A DNA stretch of 22,892 bases from an uncultured Lachnobacterium sp. (GCA_900543445.1 UQRC01000038.1:1-22892); one strand, 5' to 3'; shown: positions 9,674-17,164, numbered from the stretch's first letter. Notes: generated by a model from the letters alone, not told the origin. Numbers and translations: made by a program.

Positions 9674-10792
9674 CTACTCCCCTTTCGCTGAATCAACGGT
9701 AATGTAACGGTAATCGTCCTTATCCGTTCCATCGCCCTTGTCTTTTTTGTATACACTGACTTCAATATTTACTTTTCGGATCCCCTGTTCCTTTTCCACC
9801 AAAGCCTTCACATTACTCAACAGATAGGAATCCTGCCAGATTTCTCCCTTATTTGTCACTGCCGGATTTTCATAGGATTTCTGTCCCAGATTCGAGGCGA
9901 TCTCCGGCATCGAACAACCATTTTTCGGCGAAATCGTCAACCGGTACAAAGGAAAATCTGTATTGACCTTATCAATATTCTGACAGACGATCACAAGTTT
10001 CGGGACTCCCACGCCGACATCACACCTGAGTTCTATTTCATCGGTATTCTGGAAAACCTGATACATCAGATAAATATGCTCGACATTTTCAATGTCTTCT
10101 TCCGCATAATTACTGCATTGGTACTGATCAGCCGCATCCACTCCGTCCACGCCCTCACAACGATAAAAGCATTCCACCGTCAAATAATCCGCTTTCACCG
10201 TAATCGAAATCGTCCGGTGCAGATTCGCACGGATTGCATCCGTACTCATAGCCGAAATCTTGTGTTCATCCGCATACCCCATGTTTTTTGCGGAGAAATA
10301 AGTTAATGCGTCCTGCAGCTGCCCATTTTCCAGTGCGATCACATCAACCGTTCCGTCAATGCCATCCACCTGCGGCACTTTGCTTAGATTTTCTGCCTGG
10401 TTCGTACTGACGCTTACCCGGATATCGTATTTCTCGCCGATTGCATCCGCCTGTCCGTAGTAATCCACGCTGCCACCGGTCTCAGTGGGTCCCGGCGCAG
10501 CCGGCGTATAGGAAGCCTTCACATAATTCTCAGCTTCCAGATAAGGCACATCAAATCCGGACGCATCCGCATTCTGCACCAGATTCGGCTGGTTTTTCAG
10601 ATTTTCCATCACTTCCTGCGCCAGATTCGATGCGTGCTGCTTATCCGCCATCTTCGCATTATATTTCATGGACTGCGTAAAATACGACAGAAGCGGGATC
10701 GAGAGGATTGCAAGGATTGCCATCGAAAGAATGACTTCCAGCAATGAAAAACCGGCATTGGATAAAGCCCTTTGATTTTTTTGTTTTTTCAT
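9674..10792 (-). CDS. Minor type IV prepilin, PilV/GspI-like
   Basis: A 372-residue prepilin starting at ATG 10792, 7 nt after AGGAGG. The leader ends in SNAG (Gly14) and is followed by FSLLEVILSMAILAILSIPLLSYF with Glu5, the standard class III motif for PilD. The segment KHASNLAQEVMENLKNQP-like after the helix (ADKQHASNLAQEVMENL) is typical of PilV/GspI subunits, which often have AxxxAxxxxE(x)L in the long N-terminal helix. The C-domain is long for a GspI-type pilin and shows no known family pattern. It is the first of four minor-pilin genes transcribed after pilO (35-nt gap) and is nearly contiguous with the giant K-like pilin. Secure as a prepilin, probable as I-like. Confidence 0.88.
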   Translation of the reverse strand: MKKQKNQRALSNAGFSLLEVILSMAILAILSIPLLSYFTQSMKYNAKMADKQHASNLAQEVMENLKNQPNLVQNADASGFDVPYLEAENYVKASYTPAAPGPTETGGSVDYYGQADAIGEKYDIRVSVSTNQAENLSKVPQVDGIDGTVDVIALENGQLQDALTYFSAKNMGYADEHKISAMSTDAIRANLHRTISITVKADYLTVECFYRCEGVDGVDAADQYQCSNYAEEDIENVEHIYLMYQVFQNTDEIELRCDVGVGVPKLVIVCQNIDKVNTDFPLYRLTISPKNGCSMPEIASNLGQKSYENPAVTNKGEIWQDSYLLSNVKALVEKEQGIRKVNIEVSVYKKDKGDGTDKDDYRYITVDSAKGE

Positions 10793-10827
10793 CCGAAAGC
10801 CTCCTTTCCGGTCTTTTTATGCTCCGT

Positions 10828-11655
10828 CTAGTACGGATCCCCCAAAGCTTCCTGTGAACGTTCTATCGTTTTACCGAAGATATTCGATACACCCTTTGGC
10901 ATGAAGTCAAATACCGGAGGAACATACTCTTTACCGGTATTCGTAATATAGTACATGTTCAGTGTCATCTCACCGGTCAGTTTTCCGGTAGCATCGTCAA
11001 ACGCAGTCGTAAACTGCGTAATCGTTGTGCGGTCCTGAAACGCATTGACATATGCGATCATTTCTTTTAATCCACTGTAGCTTGCTTCGTAGCGGATTCC
11101 GATCGATGCATAATATCCTGCGACATTTCCCACGGTATCTGCGGACGCGTCCGCTGCTGCATCGTCTGTTTTCTCCCCGGCACTCTGGGTATCCGCTGTC
11201 GCAGAAGTGTCATCGGCCGCACTGTCGGCGGCTCCGTCCGTTGTCTCATCCGCAGTATCTGCGCTGCTGTCCGCTGTTGTCGTATCGGCTGCTCCCACAA
11301 GCGGCATACGCATCGCAAACGTGATATCCGTGATATGGAAATCACTGCTGTGGTCTTCATAATCCTGCAGCGATTCGATGGTCTTCTCCGTCGTCATATC
11401 GGACGGATACTTCGCAATAATGTCCGCCTGCGTCTGCTTCATATTCTCAATATTTTCCTTTACCTGCGGCAGGGAAGCCTCCATCTGCTGCATCTGCTGC
11501 ACCTTGGCACTGTCCTGCTCGTTCTGTGCCTCAAGTTCGCTCGCCTTCGTCATTCCTTTATTGAAGATGAAAAAGTAAGAGCACGCCAGAATCACGATTG
11601 CAAAGAATATGATCAAAAGCCGCTTATCCGAATCTGAAATTTTTATCTTATTCAT
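10828..11655 (-). CDS. pilO: PilO-like inner-membrane alignment protein
   Basis: A 275-residue bitopic membrane protein. ATG 11655 is chosen over a longer frame from 11697 because GGAGGA stands 8 nt upstream; it overlaps the end of the PilN frame by 8 nt, so the two are translationally coupled. Order of parts: short basic cytoplasmic N-terminus; transmembrane segment at about 13-31 (LLIIFFAIVILACSYFFIF); coiled coil at about 38-82; a Thr/Asp/Ala/Ser low-complexity linker at about 121-178; and a PilO/GspM-like alpha/beta domain (GYYASIGIRYEASYSGLKEMIAYVNAF) at 180-245. PilO pairs with PilN to link PilM and PilC to the fibre. The acidic linker is not a usual part of PilO. Family assignment rests on topology, the C-domain and neighbours. 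Confidence 0.82.
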   Translation of the reverse strand: MNKIKISDSDKRLLIIFFAIVILACSYFFIFNKGMTKASELEAQNEQDSAKVQQMQQMEASLPQVKENIENMKQTQADIIAKYPSDMTTEKTIESLQDYEDHSSDFHITDITFAMRMPLVGAADTTTADSSADTADETTDGAADSAADDTSATADTQSAGEKTDDAAADASADTVGNVAGYYASIGIRYEASYSGLKEMIAYVNAFQDRTTITQFTTAFDDATGKLTGEMTLNMYYITNTGKEYVPPVFDFMPKGVSNIFGKTIERSQEALGDPY

Positions 11656-11995
11656 CTGCCTGCTCCTCCGATTCCTGCACATCTGCATAATATGCATTCA
11701 CTGTATAAGTCCACTCGCTGCTTCCGCTCTCCTCATCCGTCTGTTCCGACATGGATGGGATCGAAGGATCCGTAAGTAATGTCACATTCTGGAAATTGAG
11801 CAGCATCTGACCAACCGTAATCTTTCGATCCGCCGTCATATTCAGCGTGATCAGATTGTCATCCGTCTGCATACTGGTTACTTTTATTGCACTCGGAAGT
11901 TCTGCTTCCAGCTGCTCGATCAAAGGAAGAAGATATTCATTCTTTGTCTTGGTTGCGTCATCGATTGTGACATAAACCTGCTCCTCCTGCTGCAC
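11648..11995 (-). CDS. pilN: PilN C-terminal domain, N-terminus and membrane segment apparently missing
   Basis: The frame from GTG 11995 gives 115 residues; it is open back to a TAA at 12026-12028, but GTG is the only plausible start and has no ribosome site. The product (EYLLPLIEQLEAELPSAIKV, then MTADRKITVGQMLLNFQNV, then WTYTVNAYYADVQ) resembles the ferredoxin-like C-domain of PilN/GspL-type proteins. What is absent is the usual N-terminal INLLP-like motif, the transmembrane helix and most of the coiled coil. It overlaps the 3' end of pilM by 38 nt in the +1 frame and pilO by 8 nt. Either a real gene fusion or deletion, or a frameshift or assembly error, lies at the junction. The start and intactness are uncertain; the coding nature of the C-domain is well supported by its codons and pattern. 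Confidence 0.6.
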   Translation of the reverse strand: MQQEEQVYVTIDDATKTKNEYLLPLIEQLEAELPSAIKVTSMQTDDNLITLNMTADRKITVGQMLLNFQNVTLLTDPSIPSMSEQTDEESGSSEWTYTVNAYYADVQESEEQADE

Positions 11996-13103
11996 GCGGC
12001 TGTCTTGGGTTGCTGCTCTCTTCCATTACCGGATTGGTATAATCCTGATGCTTTTTCTTTCCGGCTTTCTTTTGGTCATTTACTCCATTCTGATTTCTCA
12101 GATCGATGATCTTGGCAAAATCAATCTTCTGCAGCGGAAGCGGTAACTCCTGCGCAAAAAGCTTATGGATTCCCGCAAAACGCGATCCGTCACCGACCAG
12201 ATAGACGTTTCCGACGAACTCTTGTTTTACCTGGTTCTGATAATAGTCCAATGCCGTATTGGCTATGCGCAGATGATACCGGAGCGACTCCGCCAGATCC
12301 TCATACGCCTCGTCCGCCTGTGCCTGATCGATTGCCTGCTGCGCAGGATCTCCGTTGTCCGGCATCGACGGCTTATTAAAGATGACATTGTGTTCCAACA
12401 GGAAATCAAATGCCCTCTCCTCGTCATCGATTCCAAGGATCGGATGATCCACCACTGTGGAAATGGTTGCACCGTATCCGTATGGTGTCACACGCTGGAA
12501 CGCAAGTTTCTTGTTCTCTAAAATGCTGATAACGGTCGCCTGCTCCTCCAGCTGGATGATCATCGCATTATCTACGAAGCTGTCACACATCAGCTGAATG
12601 CAACCATTGCCGATGTAATCAAAGGTTTCCACCTTCAGTCCTGCCAATTGGGCAAAGGACACATAGTTGCCCAGCAGATTATCCGGGATTGCGACCAGAA
12701 GAAGCTTTAATTGTTTTTTCCCGTCATCCTCAACGACATCCATCTTGCTGTAACTGATCGTGTAGCCACTGATGTCCATCGGGAAATAATCGCGGCTCTG
12801 CGCATCGATGATTCCCTTGATCTTGTTGTCTTTGACATACGGAATCATCACTTCGCGGGTAACGACCTTCGAAGAGGACAACGTAAATACAACGTCTTTT
12901 TCCACAATCTGCCGGCGCACAAGTTCTTCTTTTAACGCTCTCGCCAGACTGTCTTTATCTCTTATGTATCCGTCTTCCACCGCATGCTCCGGCGTACGGA
13001 AGGCAAATGCCTCATGTACCGGTGGATTTTTCTTACGGTAATCGACCAAAGCGACCTTGGTCCATTGGATTCCGGTCTCAATACTGATCACTTTTTTGGA
13101 CAT
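11958..13103 (-). CDS. pilM: PilM actin-like ATPase of the pilus alignment complex
   Basis: A 381-residue cytoplasmic protein of the FtsA/actin fold that binds the PilN N-terminus and the motor. Start ATG 13103 with GGGAG 7 nt upstream. Motifs: phosphate-1-like ISIETGIQWTKVALVD at 6-21; SHS2-like region with VFTLSSSKVVTREV and IDAQSRDYFPMDISGY; adenosine-site-like VYLVGDGSRFAGI at about 300-312. The body ends near KIIDLRNQNGVNDQKK. The codons look normal until the CCC at 12007-12009; the last ~16 residues (PRQPRAAGGAGLCHNR) use rare codons and look like reading out of frame. Dropping one base of that CCC would fuse PilM to the PilN frame as a ~480-residue protein. It is separated from pilD by a 181-nt structured region that may hold its own promoter. 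Confidence 0.9.
   Translation of the reverse strand: MSKKVISIETGIQWTKVALVDYRKKNPPVHEAFAFRTPEHAVEDGYIRDKDSLARALKEELVRRQIVEKDVVFTLSSSKVVTREVMIPYVKDNKIKGIIDAQSRDYFPMDISGYTISYSKMDVVEDDGKKQLKLLLVAIPDNLLGNYVSFAQLAGLKVETFDYIGNGCIQLMCDSFVDNAMIIQLEEQATVISILENKKLAFQRVTPYGYGATISTVVDHPILGIDDEERAFDFLLEHNVIFNKPSMPDNGDPAQQAIDQAQADEAYEDLAESLRYHLRIANTALDYYQNQVKQEFVGNVYLVGDGSRFAGIHKLFAQELPLPLQKIDFAKIIDLRNQNGVNDQKKAGKKKHQDYTNPVMEESSNPRQPRAAGGAGLCHNR
12006..12028 (-). other. Suspected frame break at the pilM-pilN junction
   Basis: Here the sensible coding frame moves from the PilM frame to the frame one base later. A CCC run (12007-12009) lies at the point where codon quality changes, and the downstream frame is closed by TAA at 12026-12028. 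A single-base loss in the run would join both frames. Even then, no transmembrane segment would lie between the PilM and PilN domains. Confidence 0.5.
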
Positions 13104-13139
13104 TGTTCTTCTCCCTTTTTATTTTCAAAATTGTAGATG

Positions 13140-13206
13140 GAAAAATATATGAAATACAACTGCCACTGCTTTCTACGGGAGGTCAATTCTATTTCATATA
13201 TTTTTC
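13140..13206. repeat. Perfect 17-bp inverted repeat between pilD and pilM
   Basis: Arm GAAAAATATATGAAATA (13140-13156) and its exact reverse complement (13190-13206) enclose a 33-nt loop. It lies upstream of pilM on the minus strand, after the terminator-like hairpin 13221-13264. On the minus strand, the boxes TTGTAT and TACAAT with an 18-nt spacer overlap the pilM-proximal arm and could be a weak promoter for pilM. The function of the palindrome is unknown. Confidence 0.75.
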
Positions 13207-13220
13207 AGCGTTCCGTAGTT

Positions 13221-13264
13221 ACAAAAACAAGTGTGGCGAGACGAAAATACTTTCGGTGCGCCAC
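13221..13264 (-). terminator. Terminator-like hairpin downstream of pilD
   Basis: On the minus strand GTGGCG pairs with CGCCAC (13259-13264 with 13233-13238) and, inside, CGAAA pairs with TTTCG (13251-13255 with 13242-13246) around a 4-nt loop. The stem is followed by ACTTGTTTTTGT. It starts 20 nt after the pilD stop. It may terminate or attenuate transcription between the pilin/pilD part and the pilMNO/minor pilin part of the locus. Confidence 0.65.
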
Positions 13265-13284
13265 GTATCATCATGTAATATCCA

Positions 13285-14049
13285 TTAATAGATTCCCATC
13301 ATGCCAAGATACCAGGTCCAGAAACGGTTGCCCCAGAGTGCGGCGATAAAGATTCCTGCGGACAGGTACGGTCCCATCGCGAGCAGGTTATTCTTTTTGC
13401 TGACTTTCATACGGATGCTGTGGATCACGGATCCGAGTATGCACGCAAGTACGAATGCAAGCAGTATGTTTCTGGTGCCGAGCAGAAGTCCCGCATACGC
13501 CATAAGCTTGATATCTCCGCCGCCGATTGCCTTGCCGGAGGAGAAATAATACAGACCATACAAAAACAGACTGACGCAGAAAGCACCGATCAGGTGCGAT
13601 ACGATATGCCGGTAATCATAGACCGTCATAATGATACCGAGAAGTCCGATAAACAGATTAAACGTCATCGGTATCCGAAACGTTCTTTCATCAATGACCG
13701 TAATAACGATCAGAGCAGATGTCATGAGACAATAGAGCACACTGCTGAACGTGAAGCCGTTCGCCATGAAAACGATCACATACAGCACACCATTCAGAGC
13801 CTCGATTAATGGGTACTGTATGGAAATCTTAGCACCACATTGCCGGCATCTGCCCCGAAGCATTATGTACGAAAATACAGGAACCATATCACGCCAGCCC
13901 AGCTTACGTCCACAGCTCATGCAGTGCGAGGACTGCACGATATTCTCCTTCTTCGGAATGCGGAAAATGCAGACATTTAAAAAGCTGCCGATCACGATTC
14001 CGTAGAGAAATACAATTGTGTAGATGAAAATGGTAAGTTGGGTTAGCAT
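13285..14049 (-). CDS. pilD: Prepilin peptidase / N-methyltransferase PilD
   Basis: A 254-residue polytopic membrane aspartyl protease that cuts the leader of each prepilin after Gly and methylates the new N-terminus. Conserved parts: GSFLNVCIFRIP (21-32); a cytoplasmic zinc tetracysteine loop with Cys43, Cys46, Cys68 and Cys71, as in bifunctional enzymes; first catalytic Asp120 in TVIDERTFRIP; second catalytic Asp179 in the GxGD-type motif AIGGGDIKLM. About seven hydrophobic segments follow. Length fits the family (220-290). All key residues are present, so it should process the five prepilins of this locus. It begins 27 nt after the major pilin gene. Confidence 0.97.
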   Translation of the reverse strand: MLTQLTIFIYTIVFLYGIVIGSFLNVCIFRIPKKENIVQSSHCMSCGRKLGWRDMVPVFSYIMLRGRCRQCGAKISIQYPLIEALNGVLYVIVFMANGFTFSSVLYCLMTSALIVITVIDERTFRIPMTFNLFIGLLGIIMTVYDYRHIVSHLIGAFCVSLFLYGLYYFSSGKAIGGGDIKLMAYAGLLLGTRNILLAFVLACILGSVIHSIRMKVSKKNNLLAMGPYLSAGIFIAALWGNRFWTWYLGMMGIY

Positions 14050-14076
14050 GATAAATACTCCTAAAAATTACTATTT

Positions 14077-14589
14077 TTACTTTGATGTAATAGGATCAAA
14101 GTTTTTCACCTTAGTTTTATCTGCATCTTTTATAACAGTTACTACTTGAATCATCGGTGCAGAATTCTTACATGTTATAGTGATGGAATCAACTGCTTTT
14201 CCAGCCTTTGACTCAAGTCCCAAGCCTGCCACATTAGCCACATCATTTACCTCTTTAAAAGCAGCCACTAATTTAGCATTTTCAGCATCTGTTCCACCAG
14301 TTACAGCAACGGAATCATTAATTGTAATCACATACGTAGATGCAGAATCAAGATTTGCCGCATTAGATGAATATGCTGTTGTTGCATCTGTGCACAAACC
14401 ACTAAGCTTCTGAATATCTTTTGCATTTCTTGCTTTATCGATATATGGAATAACCTGTGTACCAACAACACCTACCAGAATTGCCATAATTGCGATAACG
14501 ATGATCAGCTCTACAAGAGAGAAACCTTTGTTATCCTTCTTTTCATTCTTTGCCTTCATGTTCTGAAGCATTTCCATAATCTTCTTCAT
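14077..14589 (-). CDS. pilA: Major type IV prepilin (PilA/PilE-like)
   Basis: A 170-residue prepilin starting at ATG 14589, 9 nt after AAGGAG. The 22-residue basic leader ends in DNKG; PilD cleavage would give a mature subunit of 148 residues beginning FSLVELIIVIAIMAILVGVV with Glu5. The soluble domain is small, Ala/Ser/Thr/Asp-rich, with one Cys near residue 66 and one near 140 that could form a disulfide. It is called the major pilin because of its compact size, classic N-terminus, position between pilC and pilD, a strong ribosome site, and a long structured region upstream that would let it be expressed at a different level from the motor genes. The major/minor assignment is inference. Confidence 0.93.
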   Translation of the reverse strand: MKKIMEMLQNMKAKNEKKDNKGFSLVELIIVIAIMAILVGVVGTQVIPYIDKARNAKDIQKLSGLCTDATTAYSSNAANLDSASTYVITINDSVAVTGGTDAENAKLVAAFKEVNDVANVAGLGLESKAGKAVDSITITCKNSAPMIQVVTVIKDADKTKVKNFDPITSK

Positions 14590-14866
14590 ACCTTAGATCT
14601 CCTTTACTTATAAATACTTTTTATTTATTACCACATGCCCATGGCAGCATGTCATAACCTAACGATACAAGAGGCAAAAAGTCATAAATCGATCCTGCTT
14701 GCAGGTAAAGATTTATGCTTTATTGCCTCGCAACGCATATGAGGAAGTAGTGATTTTCTTGAAAAATCAACGGATTCCGAATATGCGTAGAATTGCGGAA
14801 GTTGTGCAACAACGGAGCAATTCGTGTATCATATCATATCATACGAACACCATCTCCATCCTCCAC
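14590..14866 (-). promoter_or_regulatory. Structured 277-nt intergenic region between pilC and the major pilin gene
   Basis: No open reading frame is supported here. In transcript order it holds four inverted repeats: 14790-14823 (GAATTGC/GCAATTC, inner GTTGT/ACAAC); 14733-14788 (ACGCATAT/ATATGCGT, inner GATTTT/AAAATC); 14671-14729 (three nested stems, listed separately); and 14633-14652 (ACATGC/GCATGT). None is followed by a clear T-tract. I cannot point to a good -35/-10 pair. Possible roles are an RNA-processing or stabilising element upstream of the pilin message, an attenuator, or an inserted palindromic element. Confidence 0.6.
14671..14729 (-). repeat. Three-tier nested hairpin upstream of the major pilin gene
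   Basis: On the plus strand, GAGGCAA (14671-14677) pairs with TTGCCTC (14723-14729), CATAAATC (14683-14690) pairs with GATTTATG (14710-14717), and CCTGC (14694-14698) pairs with GCAGG (14701-14705). All arms match exactly and the internal loops are nearly symmetric (5, 3, then 4 and 5 nt). The result is one 59-nt rod-like hairpin in RNA from either strand. It does not match any riboswitch consensus I know. Confidence 0.75.
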
Positions 14867-16078
14867 CTACGCACCGATGTTGTCATACAGACTATACATC
14901 GGCATCATGATCGCCAGCACGATCGGCACAACAATGACCGCCATCACGATGATGATGAGTGGTTCCATCGCTGCAAGCAGCGACTGCGTCGCCATCTCCA
15001 CCTCCTCATCGTAATACGCCGCGATCTTGTCGAGCATATCCTCCATATTACCGGTTTCCTCACCGATCTCGATCATGTGATAGACCATCGGAGGAAAGAC
15101 GCCGGATTGTTCCAGTGGCTTGGAAAGCGGAATACCCCGGCTGACCTCTTCCTGTGCTTCCTTGAGTGCCGCCTTGACCACCTGATTTTTCATCATGCCG
15201 GTAACAAGCCCCATCGCATCGACCAGCTGGATACCGGAGCCCATCAGCGTGGATAAGGTACGCGTCATGCTGGCGCTTGCCGTCTTGATATTGAGGCTTC
15301 CGATCATCGGAAGCTTTAGCATCAGCCTGCCCCAGAGGATCGCTCCGTGCTCCGTCTTCTTAAACGACTTAACAAAGAGCACGATGCCCACCACGATAGC
15401 AACCATCATAAACCATTTATGTACAAAGAAATCACTGATGCTCATGACCGCACGCGTGATGCCCGGAAGCGTTCCGCCGACTTCATCAAACTGCGCCGTA
15501 AAGGTCGGCACGATCTTGACCATCATGATGGCAACGATCGCAATGATGACAACAATCAGGATGACCGGGTAGATCGCCGATTTCACGATCAATCCTTTCA
15601 GATGGGCTTCCTTTTCAAACTGTCCGCCGATCCGGTTGAAGGCTTTATCGATGCTGCCGGATGCCTCTCCCGCTGCAACCATATGTACCATCAGCTCCGG
15701 AAAGATCTTCGGATGCTGGGACATCGCCACCGCAAGCGAATCACCTTTCTGCACGGAATCGCGCACATCCGCGATTGCCGCGGCAAACTGCTTGTTTTCC
15801 GTCTGCTCCGAAAGCATGTTTAAGGCTTCGATCACGGTTACGCCGGCGTTTAACACACTCTCAAACTGCCGGCAGAAGACGGAAAGTTCGCGGACGCTGA
15901 CCGCTTTTCCGATATGGATTTCCAGATCTTTGTTGAACGCATTCGCCCGCGCGATGGATACGATCGTACTGCCGCCCGCCTTCAGTTCCGCGGTCGCCAT
16001 CTCGATATTCTGCGCTTCGATCGTGCCGGATTTTGGTTTACCGTCCGGTCCTACGATCTCATACTTGTAACTTGCCAT
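14867..16078 (-). CDS. pilC: PilC inner-membrane platform protein
   Basis: A 403-residue polytopic protein that couples the PilB/PilT motors to pilin insertion and removal. ATG 16078 is chosen because AGGAGG stands 6 nt upstream; the longer frame to 16150 would overlap pilT. It has the N-terminal MASYKYEIVGPDGKPKSG segment and two T2SSF domains: residues about 55-180 (FCRQFESVLNAGVTVIEALN, then MVAAGEASGSIDKAFNRIG) and about 255-380 (RTLSTLMGSGIQLVDAM, then MIEIGEETGNMEDMLDKI). Each domain is followed by hydrophobic helices (IYPVILIVVIIAIVAIMMV; PLIIIVMAVIVVPIVLAIM). Length is normal. It lies 10 nt after pilT, so it is co-translated with the motors. Confidence 0.97.
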   Translation of the reverse strand: MASYKYEIVGPDGKPKSGTIEAQNIEMATAELKAGGSTIVSIARANAFNKDLEIHIGKAVSVRELSVFCRQFESVLNAGVTVIEALNMLSEQTENKQFAAAIADVRDSVQKGDSLAVAMSQHPKIFPELMVHMVAAGEASGSIDKAFNRIGGQFEKEAHLKGLIVKSAIYPVILIVVIIAIVAIMMVKIVPTFTAQFDEVGGTLPGITRAVMSISDFFVHKWFMMVAIVVGIVLFVKSFKKTEHGAILWGRLMLKLPMIGSLNIKTASASMTRTLSTLMGSGIQLVDAMGLVTGMMKNQVVKAALKEAQEEVSRGIPLSKPLEQSGVFPPMVYHMIEIGEETGNMEDMLDKIAAYYDEEVEMATQSLLAAMEPLIIIVMAVIVVPIVLAIMMPMYSLYDNIGA

Positions 16079-16088
16079 ATCCCGCCTC

Positions 16089-17150
16089 CTAATACAGTTT
16101 CTGCTGCATTGCAGCGGTATCCTGTGCATACTCGACGGCATTGGCGCCATCGATCCTGTGCTTTAAGTACAGATTGAAAAGCGACTCGTCCATCGTCTGC
16201 ATGCCAAGCTTTTTGCTCGTCTGCATGATCGATGGGATCTGGTGCGCTTTGTCCTCGCGGATCAGATTCTTGATCGCCGGTGTCCCGAGCATGACCTCGA
16301 ACGCCGCCACTCTGCCTTTGCCATCGATGGTCGGCAGCAGCTGCTGCGAGATGACCGCCTCCAGAACCGATGCAAGCTGCGAACGGATCTGGTTCTGCTG
16401 ATGCGGCGGGAACACATCGACGATACGCTCGATCGTCGGTGCCGCGCCGATCGTATGCAGGGTCGAAAATACCAGATGACCGGTCTCTGCCGCGGTAATC
16501 GCCGTGGAGATCGTGTCAAAGTCTCGCATCTCGCCCACCAGAATGATATCCGGATCCTCACGGAGAGCCGCACGAAGCGCGTTGCCGTATGAATCCGTAT
16601 CCAGTCCGATCTCTCGCTGGTTTACAATCGACCGAATATGTTTATGTAAATACTCGATTGGGTCTTCCAATGTAATGATATGTTCGTTTCGTTCCTTGTT
16701 GATGACATCGATGAGGGATGCCAGTGTCGTTGACTTACCGCTTCCGGTCGGCCCCGTTACCAGAACCAGTCCTCTCTTTTTCTTGGTAAGCCCTAAGACA
16801 GACTCCGGTACCCCAAGCTGATCCGGCGCCGGGATGTCGCTTGCAACAATACGCAGTACTGCCGCATAGGAACCTCTCTGATGAAAGGCATTCACACGGA
16901 AACGGCCGATACTCGGATCGGAATATGCGAAATCGACTTCGCCGACCTCTTCCATGGTCTGTTTCTGCTTTGGGCCAAACATCGACTCCACCAGTTGCTG
17001 CGTCATCGCCGGTGTCAGCCGCTCGAAACCATCCATCTCATAGAGCGTGCCGCTGATTCGGCATTTGGGTCTGACTCCTACTGTGATATGTACATCGGAT
17101 GCATGATTCTCTTTTGCGATAGAAAGAAGTGTGTGCATTGATAATTCCAT
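16089..17150 (-). CDS. pilT: PilT retraction ATPase
   Basis: A 353-residue hexameric cytoplasmic ATPase that powers pilus retraction and twitching. Start ATG 17150, 9 nt after AAAGGGG. Motifs: N-terminal LLSIAKENHASDVHITVG; Walker A GPTGSGKST (133-141); Asp box with ITLEDPIEYLH (159-169); Walker B DIILVGEMRD (201-210); His box GHLVFSTLHT (224-233); and the PilT-specific AIKNLIRE (292-299), which separates it from PilB-type motors. Length is typical. All catalytic motifs are intact, so retraction is expected. It lies 14 nt downstream of pilB. Confidence 0.98.
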   Translation of the reverse strand: MELSMHTLLSIAKENHASDVHITVGVRPKCRISGTLYEMDGFERLTPAMTQQLVESMFGPKQKQTMEEVGEVDFAYSDPSIGRFRVNAFHQRGSYAAVLRIVASDIPAPDQLGVPESVLGLTKKKRGLVLVTGPTGSGKSTTLASLIDVINKERNEHIITLEDPIEYLHKHIRSIVNQREIGLDTDSYGNALRAALREDPDIILVGEMRDFDTISTAITAAETGHLVFSTLHTIGAAPTIERIVDVFPPHQQNQIRSQLASVLEAVISQQLLPTIDGKGRVAAFEVMLGTPAIKNLIREDKAHQIPSIMQTSKKLGMQTMDESLFNLYLKHRIDGANAVEYAQDTAAMQQKLY

Positions 17151-17164
17151 TTTTAAAAACCCCT

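Noticed and set aside
11913..11967. A small gene starting at the ATG after GGAGGAGCAGG near the pilM end
   Set aside because: The spacing from the ribosome-like site is good, but the frame closes after about 17 codons of unlikely sequence; the match is a by-product of Glu/Gln codons in PilN.
11958..12028. Programmed ribosomal frameshift from pilM into pilN
   Set aside because: The needed shift is +1 and there is no slippery heptamer or release-factor-2-like stop context; an indel or deletion explains the junction more simply.
14671..14729. tRNA or transposon terminal inverted repeat
   Set aside because: There is no cloverleaf, anticodon arm or CCA end, no transposase gene nearby and no clear flanking target duplication; a copy search would be needed to revive the mobile-element idea.
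14590..14866. c-di-GMP (GEMM-I or type II) riboswitch upstream of the major pilin or pilB
   Set aside because: Expected because such riboswitches control clostridial pili, but I could not find the conserved GEMM core or the type II pseudoknot consensus in either leader.
14867..16177. Several 80-185-codon open frames on the plus strand opposite pilC and pilT
   Set aside because: They mirror strong coding frames on the other strand, have no ribosome sites and give His/Arg-rich translations typical of antisense shadows.
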